A DNA stretch of 64,000 bases from the NCBI GenBank assembly GCA_051530055.1, contig CM121342.1:8742001-8806000 (forward strand). Reading direction: 5' to 3'. This document shows positions 1 through 10,691 of this stretch, piece by piece (position 1 is the first letter of the stretch; each line of letters opens with the position of its first letter). A program made the position numbers and the translations under genes. Origin of the DNA: Neoechinorhynchus agilis. Taxonomy: Eukaryota; Acanthocephala. The notes under the pieces are model-generated. The model did no database searches. It saw nothing but the letters and a program-made list of their open reading frames with translations, and was not told the DNA's origin.

Positions 1-2239
1 CGAAGGATGCCATTTGGCCTGAGCTGCACACCTCAGATATTCCGAAAATTTATTTACAATTTATTGGCAAACATCCCGAGTACCGGTGCATACCTGGACG
101 ATATAATTGTCACCGGAAAAGACGATGTCGAACATTTGGAGAATTTGAAGACAGTCTTCGAGCGATTGGAAAAAGCAGGTATAGGCGTCCGAAGGGGCAA
201 ATACAAATTCATGCAATCCCAGGTCCGATATTTGGGACACACGCTTCAAGATAACAAGATAAGACCACAAAAAGAGAAGGTGGAAACGATCACCGAAGCG
301 CGTGTCCCGCGCAATAAAAAAGAATTAAAATCGTTCTTGGGCGTGGTTAACTACCTGGAAAGATTCATTCCCCGGTTACAGAATCAATGCAGAGCCCTGT
401 ATGAGTTGCTGAGACAAGGAATTCCCTGGAAATGGAGCAGGCAGAAGAAAGACAGTTTCGAGCAAGTAAAGGATGCGGTGCGAAACCACAAGGTTTTGGT
501 ACCTTTGGAAATGAAAAGAAATATTGTGCTGACATGCGACGTGAGTGAAGACGGAATTTGAGCGGTATTCTTTCACTAAAGGGAAGACGGCGCCAAAGAA
601 CCGATCATGTTCGAGTCCCGAACATTGATTCCAGCGGAAAAGAAATATGCGACCATCGAGAAGGAAGCGTGCGGTGAAGAGGTGCCACCAGTTCCTATAT
701 GGCCATCGATTTATCTTGCAGACGGATCACAAGCCTCTGCAACACATCTTCGAAACAAACGAGACCTGTAAAGATGACGAAGAACCGACTTGTGCGCTGG
801 GGATTTCTTGAACCAATACGATTTCGAAATCGAGTACGTTCAATTGGCCGAGAACAAATATGCCGATTTCCTGTCCAGATTTCCAATGAATCCACCAAAG
901 CATAGATACTCAGAAGAAGAGGAGATAATGCTGCGATTAGTACAGAAGGAGAAAGCTGAAGCTTGCGGAATGACCAAGCCAAGATTAAAATCGGAGTCGA
1001 TGAAAGATCTTCAGCTGACATCGGGCGGCCTAAGACGGTACTTGAGATGGACAAGCCGTTCGCGGCAAGGGCAGACGAACTGTCAATGGAAAATGATATT
1101 GAAAATGATCATTCCATTGAAACTGCGAAAAAGTGTAATGAATATTCTACACAATGGACACCCAGGGATCGAAGCGACGAAATCAACATGCCGGTTTTAC
1201 GTATGGTGGCCAGGCATAGAGTAGGACATCCGACGCAAGGTAGCGAGTTGCGATCGTTTCTACCACCCATCAGAAGTCTGGGAACGCGTACATATCGACC
1301 AGGCGGGGCCAATAAACTCAAAGATGTTCTTAGTTTTGGCGGACGCCAGGAGCAAGTGGCCCAAGGTCTGGCATTACAACACGTGCCAAATATCTGCTGA
1401 AATGGTAATTGACCGGATGAGAGAGGTGTTTGCCCGATTCGGAATGCCAAAGAAAATCGTTAGTGATAATGGACCACAATTTATGGCACGCCAATTTACC
1501 GAGTTTTACGAAGAAAACGGCATCGAGGCGATTAAAGCGAGTCCTTATCACCCACAAACGAATGGGCTGGTGGAACGTTTTATTGGCACATTAAAAAGAC
1601 GAGGAATGACGAGTGCATCAACGGATACCCGGAAAGTACTGAACGAATTCTTGCAAACATATAGAAACATCCCTCATGCAATCACAGGAAAGGCCCCCGC
1701 GGAAATACTGTTAGGAAGAACATTGAACACTGTGTCCGATAACCTCAGACTGGAGATCGAGGAAACTGTAAAGGACCAATCAACTCGAAGGCAGATTCAC
1801 AGACCTGTGGGGAATTATCGCGAATTCGAGAAAGGCAATCAGGTTTGATGGAAACAAGGAAGAGAAGGAGAATGGAGATAGGGAATCGTAGAACGAAGAT
1901 CAGGACCGGTATCGTACAAAATCGCAGACCAAAATGGAACTCAAAATAGGACTCATGGGAATTTTGTTAGACGAAGAGACCATCACGAAGAAAATGAGCG
2001 AGCTTCAGAAAGGATCGAAATAAGACCGAAGAAGGGGATCAACGAAGGGCGGAAATCAAAGCAGAGGAAGGAAGGGAATGGAATGATCCGAGGCAGGCTG
2101 ATAGGGAAACAGCGGATGGACAGGATATGATTCAGGGACAAGCAATTCCGACCCTGAGAAGAAGTCAACGGCGTCGAAGACCGCCCATTCTGCCCTACGA
2201 TGAGTACCGGAAAACAAACTAAGAATGAATGGGGGAGGA
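1..2239 (+). mobile_element. Ty3/gypsy LTR retrotransposon, pol 3' part (fossil)
   Basis: The window opens inside the polymerase region of a Ty3/gypsy-type element. Reverse transcriptase is recognised by the PFGL and YLDDII motifs in the first 120 bases, followed by an RNase H region. Integrase is seen from about 1.1 kb: a zinc-binding-like HNGHPG segment, a catalytic-core region, then a YHPQTNGLVERF motif near 1.55 kb. The element is broken, with several breaks. The coding part fades near 2.0 kb and a purine-rich tract at about 2225-2239 is followed by TG, as expected just before a 3' LTR. gag and the 5' LTR lie outside the window, so it cannot be dated by LTR comparison. Confidence 0.88.
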
Positions 2240-2766
2240 AATGTGGCAAATCGATATGCGTGATTTGTGTTCGTTTTAAAAACATCAACGATCATGTCCA
2301 CAGGGTGTAGACCTAAACAATAATTCCAATCACATTCCACGGTAGCTCACACAATGACATTTTGATTTATTTGAAACAATGATTGATGAGGCGAGGTTAC
2401 CTCGTGAAATATTTCAAACATGTCATGACCGGGAGTATTTTCATAAAAATTCTAGCTTTTGAATTTGTTTAATGCACCAGTTTTGTAGATCAAGATTCCT
2501 GTTTATGGCGGAAAATTTAAGGAATTTATTAAATCCGATATAGTCAAATAAGGCGGATTATAGGCTAAAAAACTCAAAATTATGCCAACCTGACCTACCT
2601 TTAAACAACCTGAAAAAGTCCGACGATGCCTAAAAATTAACAGCCGTGTTACAATAGGCCACACATCGGTATAAGTTACCGACTGACCAATCTTCATTAA
2701 AAAATGTGTTCATTGACTACTTCACAGAACCAATAAATTCGAAACAAATGATCCAACTTTTTTAGA
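2240..2766. other. Possible 3' LTR start, then unassigned DNA
   Basis: The sequence directly after the purine tract starts TGTGGC and could be the 3' LTR of the gypsy fossil. I cannot fix its end because no second LTR is in the window. The rest is AT-rich with no recognised gene. Confidence 0.35.
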
Positions 2767-2905
2767 CCCCTTTGATGTGCGTCATTGGCGGTAACGGATT
2801 CGAACCCGTTGGCTCTAAAACTGGAACCTGGGGCATTAGTCCACTTGACTGCCTCAGCGCACTTCGGAATGTACAAACTAAGCCACTTTATCCTGGATAA
2901 GCTTA
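2767..2905 (-). mobile_element. tRNA-derived SINE, minus-strand copy (left arm)
   Basis: On the minus strand this carries a pol III A-box-like stretch (CAGTCAAGTGGACTAATG) and a B box (GGTTCGAATCC) about 45 bases later, as in a leucine- or serine-type tRNA. It is preceded by a segment (AAGCTTATCCAGGATAAA) that the facing copy also has. It makes an inverted repeat with 2990-3120. Confidence 0.72.
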
Positions 2906-2989
2906 CTGTGTGTCCATTCGGCCGTGTATGGAGGAAAAATACCTATCAAAAGAGTACCGGCTGAGCCACATATAAAAATTGTAAATTTT

Positions 2990-3300
2990 TTAAAGCTTAT
3001 CCAGGATAAACTGGCGAAGTTTGCACATTCTGTAGTGTGCTGAGGTGGTCAAGTGGACTAATGCTCCGAGTCCCAGTTAAGGGTCAAGGGGTCGAATCCG
3101 TTACCACCGACGACGCACATCAAAAGGGACGAAATACCTTGCTGGAGGGAGGAAACTCACTGATGAGTCCCTCCTCCTCGGGAGATATCGGAGAATCCGG
3201 AGAGATGTTTGCAAAGGAACAGAATTTTGATTTTTGTAACGTCTCATCACAAAGTTTTAGAGGTTTATGCCAAATTGTTATGAGAAAGTCATCTCAAGAG
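2990..3300 (+). mobile_element. tRNA-derived SINE, plus-strand copy (right arm)
   Basis: The tRNA-like head starts near 3038, with A box TGGTCAAGTGGACTAATG and a degenerate B box GGTCGAATCC near 3090. The body contains CTGATGAG at 3160-3167, a string shared with the SINE copies at 42.4 and 43.9 kb. The 3' part has diverged from those copies. The sequence upstream of the head mirrors that of the 2.8-kb copy, so the two copies face each other across about 85 bases. Confidence 0.72.
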
Positions 3301-4631
3301 CCTCTGAAATTAATGCCGTCTTCAAAATTTTGATTGCAGAGTTTTAATTGGTTCAATTCAGACATTTCATACATCAAGTACTACCTATGAGCGTAGGTTG
3401 AGCTTCTGATGAGCATAAGATTTTGCTTATCGAAATGTAGTTTACAGGTTGACGTGAAAAATTGGCCAATAATAGGCAAAATTGAAGTTTCAAGTTAATT
3501 GTTCAAAGCGAAGATTAAATCGATTGACAGAATTTACCACTTCTTATTCTATGATTTCAATTGCTTACTTTAATGTTACAGATTAGCAGTTATCATTAGG
3601 ATTTTTCGTTCACGTATAAATATTTTGCCACGCTGCCTGCCAAAAATTAGAGGCAACATTTGTTGGCACCACGTGGATTAGTCTTTAGATCATTCCTAGA
3701 GAATGTCGGATCGTCTTCCTCGAACACCGATCAACATATGGCTGTTACGACTCGGATTTAGGCTTGGAAGCGCAATTTTTGTTTCGGATGAGCTTCATTT
3801 TGAACAATAGCGCCGTCTGTTATAAAAGTTTCCGCGTTTACTTTGCATTTATGGTCCTTTAAAAAGGATTTAAAAACCACCCAAGTCCCAAGTCCTTGGA
3901 GAATTATTCTCAAATATCCTTTGGCTACCAAGTCATGAGTTGTTTTGCCATTAGTAAAACTATAAACGATTTGGATAGAGTCAAATTGCACGTTATTACT
4001 CTAAAAAGAAAGTTTTTATTACTGGTGGCTTCATTATATACTGTAAATTATTGAATAAAAAAAGAAGTTGTAATCACAGTAACACCGACAAAGCAATGGT
4101 GACAAATTGTTTACATTCAACAACGAATGAGATTTAAATTAGTTTTGAGTTAATCTCTTGGAATATCGTTTAAATTTTTTAATACAAATTGTTTATAGAT
4201 TGATGTCAAATAAACCGAAAAGTCGTTCACACTCTATTATAAACGGGCTTTTTCTTAAGCGTACGAAAATGACTAACGAGTCGGTTGTGAGTAGAACATG
4301 CGTCTTCAATTTGAGCTAAAATCAAATAGCGGCTGTCATCGGGGTGGGTAATGCGGAAAAGCGAAAACCTGGAATCGCGCCTAGTATTCCGCAGGGTATT
4401 GCATCGTGACTATCCTTTCCCTGACACCTTTGTGACAGATTCGACGAGACAAACGCAGAATCAAAATATCGCAGGCACCGCTCCATGATTTGCGGTTCCG
4501 TATCCAAGAAGCAGGTATGCTCGTTTGTTCTCCTTATTTTTGTCATTGATCGACAAAACGAGTTGTCCGGAGCGTTCATATACAATTTCTCATTTCGTTA
4601 TTCACTTGCAAATAGTGTTCCCCCTTAAGCA
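3301..4631. other. Intergenic, nothing recognised
   Basis: AT-rich DNA upstream of the folate-receptor gene. Short minus-strand frames at 3758-3991 and 4322-4585 show no motif I recognise and no convincing splice context. The promoter of the next gene should lie here, but no element can be named. Confidence 0.5.
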
Positions 4632-5745
4632 ATGATTAGACTCTCAACAATATTCATACAACTTATGCAATTCCTAATGTTGGCCGATTTGATCGAAAGC
4701 GAACAGATCGTTGATCGATGCTTGTACGCCAAGCATTCTAATGAGTTCCCCGAAGTAGATGAAGCGATGAAAGGAGCCGTACGTATAGGCCGTTTTTCTA
4801 GAAAAAAACTCCCATTTTCTCTTATTTAGTGCTCAGTTTACGGGCAAAGAACATGCTGTTCTAGATCGTATTCCGAAAGTTTGCAAAACGTAGAAAAAGC
4901 CTACTTTGAACTACATCAATTTAATTTAAGTCATTGTGGATCAATTAGAAATCCAAGGTGCCTCGAATGGTTCAGAAGAGACGCGTGCGCCTTCGGTTGT
5001 AATCCTTACTTCAATCTTTGGAGAGAAAAAGTGAGTGAGCAAAGTTTAGATATAAAAATCATGAGAAACTTAGAAGCAAAACGATTGGCGATCGGACAAA
5101 AAAGAGTCTTTCCTCAATGTACCTCTCTGCAAGTCAGATTGCGACCAATGGTACAATGAGTGTAAAAACGAATTAACTTGTGTGATGGAATGGATTAAAG
5201 GATTTAAGTGGATACGACCTTCAGGTGAGTAAAGAGGGCGAATTCGTTCCTGACGATCTTAAGCAATTTCAATGCATAGCGACTGTAAAGTCTTTTCTCG
5301 AGAGTGTCATCCGAAATTTAAAGCATTAGACGTAATTGGAAATTCGCTAAAAATACGACGTTTCCGCTAATCTTTCTAAATTTTAACACGCGACCAGTAA
5401 GAAAATAAAGTATGCTCCATAATGATTTCGAAGCTCGATGCGGTCCTATCATTGCTTAGAAGCATTGAAAATTTAGATATTTAAAAGCTTTTAATGTTCG
5501 AAAATGTCAATCCTAACTATAGACCGCCCATTGTAGATTCAGCTGATCGCACAAACAAGTGTCCTAGACTGGGCAAATGCGACACGTTTGGAAACGTTTA
5601 TGGTTCATCTAAGATATTTTGTGAGCGACTTTGGAATGGAATGTATAAAGTTGAAAGCGACGAATATCTTCGTTGTTTTCACCTTCGCTACGAAGACAAC
5701 GATTATCCTGCTCATGCATACGCAGTGTTTGTTAATTATTCTTAA
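4632..5745 (+). CDS. Folate receptor-like secreted protein (4 exons)
   Basis: Exons 4632-4778, 4830-5030, 5074-5224 and 5537-5745 join in phase at GT-AG sites (introns 51, 43 and 312 bases) to give 235 aa, close to vertebrate folate receptors (about 250). A hydrophobic signal peptide covers residues 5-20. The Folate_rec domain fills the rest: CLYAKH near residue 30, TCC, the FNLSHCG segment, the RRDACAFGC block, NVPLCKSDCDQWYNEC and WIKGFKW. The Asp of RRDAC and the Trp residues match positions that bind the pterin in human FOLR1 (family knowledge). There is no C-terminal hydrophobic tail, so a GPI anchor is unlikely and secretion is inferred. The cysteine pattern is retained and there are no stops, so it looks functional. 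The ligand (folate, riboflavin or a retinoid-like molecule) cannot be told from sequence. Confidence 0.9.
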
Positions 5746-5812
5746 ACCGCATCATTGAGTGATCCGAGCGAGAGGATGTAAAAGTCGGTGTGCGTGATTG
5801 TGGAAATCACAC

Positions 5813-5822
5813 AATAAATAAA
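5813..5822 (+). terminator. Poly(A) signal of the folate receptor-like gene
   Basis: Overlapping AATAAA hexamers (AATAAATAAA) lie 68 bases after the stop codon, followed by a GT-rich stretch. This is the likely 3' end of the transcript. Confidence 0.6.
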
Positions 5823-6491
5823 GGAGTGTGTTGATCCGTTTACTGGTCATTTAGGCGGCTCTATCCCGCCTTCTAACCTAGTCAAATTAAATGAGGCTAA
5901 GCAATCGTCCACCTTGAGAACTTAAATTCTCAATCACCCGAATCTTCTTGCCATGGAACGGACATGAATGGTATACACATGTGGAAAGTTGATTAGTAGT
6001 CCGTGTTATCTTATAAATTACTTTATAGACGGACTATTACCTGAGAACTCAATGACCTCGGTTTTTCTGAATGACTGTCCACTTGCTTATCAAATCCGTT
6101 TGACGGACGTTAACTTGATTAATCACGTTCGGAGTACGATTTTGAGCGTCATTATTTAATACACATTGAGGAAATAGGATTCTTAAAAAAAAGTTCACTA
6201 CATATGCTCAAAAGCTAAATTTAGCTTTATTTGTTCACTTCCAAAAGCTTTATTTTCTCTTACAAGAAATCTTTCTCGCGCATTATGCTTAGTCTTTAGC
6301 CAATCAGAGTGATATGCACAGGCGCCTTCTCATGCACAATTTATCTCACTTCCGACGCCTTTCGTCGCTGTTATATGTCTGTGTGTGCTCGCAAGTTGAC
6401 GAGAAGTTCTTACCCAAATCATTTAGTTTTGATATAGTTGCAACTCAATCTGGAACGAAGAAATATTCATAAGAACCTGCACTCTGTCTGT
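5823..6491. other. Intergenic between folate receptor and dachshund genes
   Basis: About 670 bases with no recognised coding or RNA feature. It must hold the promoter of the next gene if exon 1 is placed correctly. Confidence 0.45.
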
Positions 6492-8398
6492 ATGTCGTCT
6501 TCATTTCGTTCCTTTAATACGACTGGCGATACGTCTCATGTTGCTTCTAACTGTGAAGAAAACAACAAGGTATCCTTTTCTTGCTTCTAGCAAATTGATT
6601 GATGGATTTATCTCAATATGCATGTAAGCGACGAGACATTTTTAAGCTCAGCAATATGCGAGTTTTCATCATTATCCACAAAAACTTTAATAAAATGTAA
6701 CCTATTTTGAAAAAAAAACATATATATATTTCAATTAATTATTTTAAGCGTACAAACTGATTATGACTCACTTTAACACTTCTGAACACACACACATTTT
6801 ATAGTGAGAATAATATCAAGGATTTTTTAAAAATGAAAAATACTCAAAAAAATTAGATGTTATGAATTATTAGATTAGATTCCAATAAGAAAATATAAAA
6901 GACTTTATCACACCAAAATTTCATCTTTTTTTCATAAGCGTTTCGATTGCGAATTCAAGTTTTAATACGAATGCGTTTCTATTTCAGTGCAAATAAGTGT
7001 CTATTGCCATAAAAATATCGGAAGAAGTTGAAAATATAAGTTATAGTGAACTATTAGCTTTTCTTCAAGTACATAAAGCACTTCAATATTTCAAAATATT
7101 GATTTTTTTGATTAAAAATCCCTTAGTTATTTGGCAACCAACACTTTTTTTCGGGATTTTTACGCACAAAATCATTTCAGCTGCTAGTACTCGACTATCG
7201 GAACAAGCAGCTTGCCGGTTTCCAAGTGAATGGGCACCTAATGATTTGTCTGCCTCAAGCCTACCAGTTATTCTTATCGGACGTTATCGGGGGCATGCAC
7301 ACCGTTTACACAAAGTTGAAGCGATTGGGTATACAGCCAATAATCTGCAATGTCGAACAAGTTAGTATCTAAGTGGATATTCTGCTCTTAAACTGAAATC
7401 TGATTTTCTTCAGGTTCGTTTACTTCGTGGTGTAGGCGCCATACAAAGTGGAGTTAATCGGTGCAAGTTAATAAAGCCTGGGGAGTTTGATAAACTCTAC
7501 GAGGATTGCACAGATTTAAAGTGAGATTCTGATTTAGTGAATTACATAAATAGGAAAATTAGCTCTAGGCCAGGTAGACCTGCAAAAAGAGTATCGCCTA
7601 TTAGTAAAGATGAATGCAAACCTCAAAAGCGGCAGCATGTGGATACTTATAACTCTTTCGGTCTATGGCCTGGGGGAGGTTTGACTTTAGATTTGAACTA
7701 AAATGCTCCAACCTGACGAAAAGGTTCGAGTAATGTTGAAGCGACGTTCACCGGCGACAGAAGGTTCATTCACCCGTCATTATATGGCAGTAACATTCAT
7801 CATCCAACGTTGCTCGCTCCAATGGTCAATCCAAATAGAGTTCATACAGAATCCTTCAGCCATTCGCTTCTGCCGTCCAATTTAGTTTATGGTGGCGAAT
7901 ATCAAAGAACGAGGAATTTTACGTGAGTTCCTTTTTGCTAATAAAACTTTAATTCGCTAATTTAGTGTTCCTCGTGAATACCAACCAAGAAGATCTAACA
8001 GATATCGGGGTGAGCTTTCTATCCCTAAGAGTATGCCATTATTATTACTTCGTCTAAAAAGAATCATTCATGATCGACAATTTGATTGACAAATCACCGA
8101 AGCAAGAGCAGCCAATGGAAATTAATAATAAACTCCAGACTATTATAAACGAGATTTCTTCTCTTAATCAATCATTGAGTTCAATCGATACTCATCTTAA
8201 GGGAGCTGTCCATGATGATCTTCGTAAGTGAGAGACATCATTTTTCTTGGAATTATTGCGTTTCAAATTAAAGAAATAATTAAAAATGAGTACAGCCAAT
8301 CAAAACTCGTTACAAGAAGGCTCCAAAAGCAACTCTCCATTTATACAAGAAATGGTCGATACCAATACGGATTTTCACCGCGACTGTTTAGGATGTAG
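6492..8398 (+). CDS. dac: Dachshund homologue, Ski/Sno/Dac domain transcription cofactor (8 exons)
   Basis: Predicted exons: 6492-6569, 7181-7360, 7414-7520, 7563-7678, 7724-7922, 7966-8009, 8062-8223 and 8274-8398. All joins are GT-AG and in phase, giving 336 aa. Residues about 27-100 form the Ski/Sno/Dac DNA-binding domain (VNGHLMICLPQAYQLFL, then HTVYTKLKRLGIQPIICNVE, then GVNRCKL), followed by the Dachshund signature SRPGRPAKR. Dachshund proteins are nuclear cofactors in eye, limb and neural development (established for the family). The C-terminal coiled-coil Dachbox-C is short: only a helical stretch resembling part of it is visible, and the protein is about half the length of fly or human members. 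Exon 1 is the least certain; it was chosen because its donor is in phase with exon 2. An AATAAA lies near 8433. Confidence 0.88.
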
Positions 8399-8439
8399 AT
8401 GGTAACGAACACTTGTATTTTGAATTTGTTGAAATAAAG

Positions 8440-9953
8440 ATTATGAAACCAAACATTTATACAGTTTTACGCAGGATATGTTTGCGGCAAAGGCTTGTAA
8501 TAATAGTGAGAATTTAAAGCGAAATATTTTTTCTTAAATATTTTCTGAAACAGGCAAAATTTATTAATATTAGATAAAAGTGTTTGGGCATTAAAAATAA
8601 TATTGTTTGCGAATATTTTCATTGTCGTTTTGATATTCAAATCGAGACTTCCTAATTTTATTAAAATTCATGAAGTTTATTTTAGCATTTAAAATTCTAC
8701 GTGATTAAATACTTGCATTTTTGCATTTACTGTTTGCGAAGCATTCAAGCCAAGTTCATTGAATACCTAAAAAAATCATGAGGACATTATTCAGCTTCAT
8801 AATGACTTGCGAGATGGAAAAAATTGATGTAGTTATCGGCAACATCAATAGATCGTTTATTCGTCTTTTAGATTTAGTTTACAATAAGCCACGGCAAATA
8901 AATTAAATTTTAGCCACATGTTATAGAATTAATATTAATCAAAAGCCAATCAGAGTTCTTTTGTCCTTTAAAACATGGTGTTTTATTTTAACCAAAACAT
9001 GATTGGTCGAGAATTTTTAATGAATTTAAGCTTAAATCTCTAACCGTGAAATACATAAATTCGATTTGCATTTCAGCATAGGAATTTGTTACTGTTTGAA
9101 CATGCAAGCCACTCACAATCATTGTATTTAAAAACTTACGCTCTTGTTAACGGACCATTAAATACGATATTCGCCAGTTTACCGTAATTTGAAAGAATGA
9201 TAAACTTATACATTTTGATGCAAAGAAAAATTAGAGAATATAATAAGAAAATCTTCTGAATGACGGCCTGTATTTATGTCAAGATTAAAAGATGAGCAAA
9301 GCTTTAACTGCAACATCCCAGAAAATATGAATGTCGCATATAATTTCTTATGATAAACAACTATAAAAGTTACTTTCATGTATAATAAATTTAAATAATA
9401 TCGATTATGCCGCAGTTGCCCACTCACATTATGAAGTATTCAAAAACGATCAAATGGTTAAAAGTGTACTCGCTGATTTGCTAAAGTATCAATCAGAGAA
9501 AGAGCTTTCAAAGGAAAAAATAGAAATCTAATTTTCAAGTTTTTAAAATTGCAGATAAGAGGTGTTCAGGTCTATCTTAACTTTAACGGGCTTCGATTTA
9601 TTGATTAACCTCAATCGCTGATTTTTTTATAATAATCCTTTTTGAAGTTTTCCAGTTTACTTTAAAAGTGCATCTTTTGGATGGTGATTTGGTCAATTTC
9701 TGGAATAGCAGGAAGAAATCCATAAGGTGCCAGTTATTGTAGAAACGTTAAAAATTTAACATCGTCATTTTTTAAGACTAAAATGGTCGCGTTTTTTAGG
9801 TGTTCGTTTTTGTAAAACGACGATACCGATATCTTGCGAAAAATTCCATTCTTCTGAACCTTTTTTTCATAAAAATCGAGCTTCAAAATTCATTTGAGAA
9901 TTTAAATTTTTAAGAAGATTTGGCCACACACAGTGAGAGCTACAGTTTTCGAT
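8440..9953. other. Intergenic, nothing recognised
   Basis: AT-rich stretch between the dachshund and kinase genes. Short frames are present, but none has a recognisable motif or splice-supported extension. Confidence 0.5.
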
Positions 9954-10691
9954 ATGGTATTCACAAATGGAATTGGTAGTTTTAATGTGAAAGCAAAATC
10001 GATTTCGATCGCCGTCGAAGGCAACATTGGCAGTGGGAAGACGACATTGCTCCATCACATGTCAAAAAAGCTCAAATGTTCAGTTATATGCGAACCCGTG
10101 AATGAATGGCGTGACCTTGACAATCAGAATCTTTTAAAGAAGCTTTATTCAAACCCTAAGCGCTGGTGCACGACGTTCCAAACAAAAGTTATGCTGGATA
10201 TGGCTCGTATCCATCGATCAGCATGCGAACCTGGAATCAATTTCCTTGAACGGACCATTTATAGCGCAAAGCATTGCTTTGTGGACGTTATGTACGACCT
10301 TAGCTGACCGAGTGATATAGATTTGGGGGTCTTAAGATAAAATCTATATTTTAAGCTGATGGACAAAGCGGAGCATAGTATTCTTTGTCAACTGTATAAA
10401 GAACTCTTGGAACATAATTTACCACGAACTGATATTGTGCTTTATATTCAGAGTTGTCCTAAAGTTTGCTATGAACGAATCAGGCTTAGGAATATCCCCG
10501 AAGAAGTGGCACACATTGATCTTGCTTACTTGCAAAGAATTCATAACGCTCATCATGAATGGATCGAGTCTCTAAGAAAGGAAGATGGACCCGATTCTCC
10601 TATTGTAATTACTGCTAATGGAGATTTGGATGCTAATGAAGTGCTCGATGATGTCATTGACAAACTTAATTCACTTATTATGATGATGTGA
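9954..10691 (+). CDS. dnk: Deoxynucleoside kinase (TK2/dNK family)
   Basis: The product phosphorylates deoxyribonucleosides in the salvage pathway (family knowledge). Exon 1 starts at ATG 9954. Residues about 20-30 are the P-loop GNIGSGKTT. EPVNEW follows (the Glu is the catalytic-base position in the family), then the ERTIYSAKHCF motif with its Glu-Arg. Exon 2 (from about 10356) has DIVLYIQSCPKVCYERI and the arginine-rich lid RIRLRNIPEE. Length and motif order fit insect dNK and TK2. The exon 1-2 junction is unresolved: the only phase-matching GT is at 10286, which would drop about six residues that the alignment suggests are coding, while reading on meets an early stop. It may be a lightly damaged gene or an assembly slip. 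There is no clear mitochondrial presequence. Confidence 0.85.

Noticed and set aside
1-2239. Domesticated host gene derived from the gypsy element
   Set aside because: It is broken in several places and keeps the ordinary RT-RNase H-integrase order up to a purine tract, so it is simply an old insertion.
2767-3120. Functional tRNA genes
   Set aside because: A and B boxes are present, but no acceptor stem closes and the heads continue into a shared SINE body.
3158-3200. Complete, active hammerhead ribozyme in the SINE
   Set aside because: Only CUGAUGAG and a plausible stem II are present. The required GAAA after stem II is missing in all three copies seen.
4322-4585. Minus-strand gene before the folate receptor
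   Set aside because: No motif, no splice context, and it lies in the likely promoter region of the adjacent gene.
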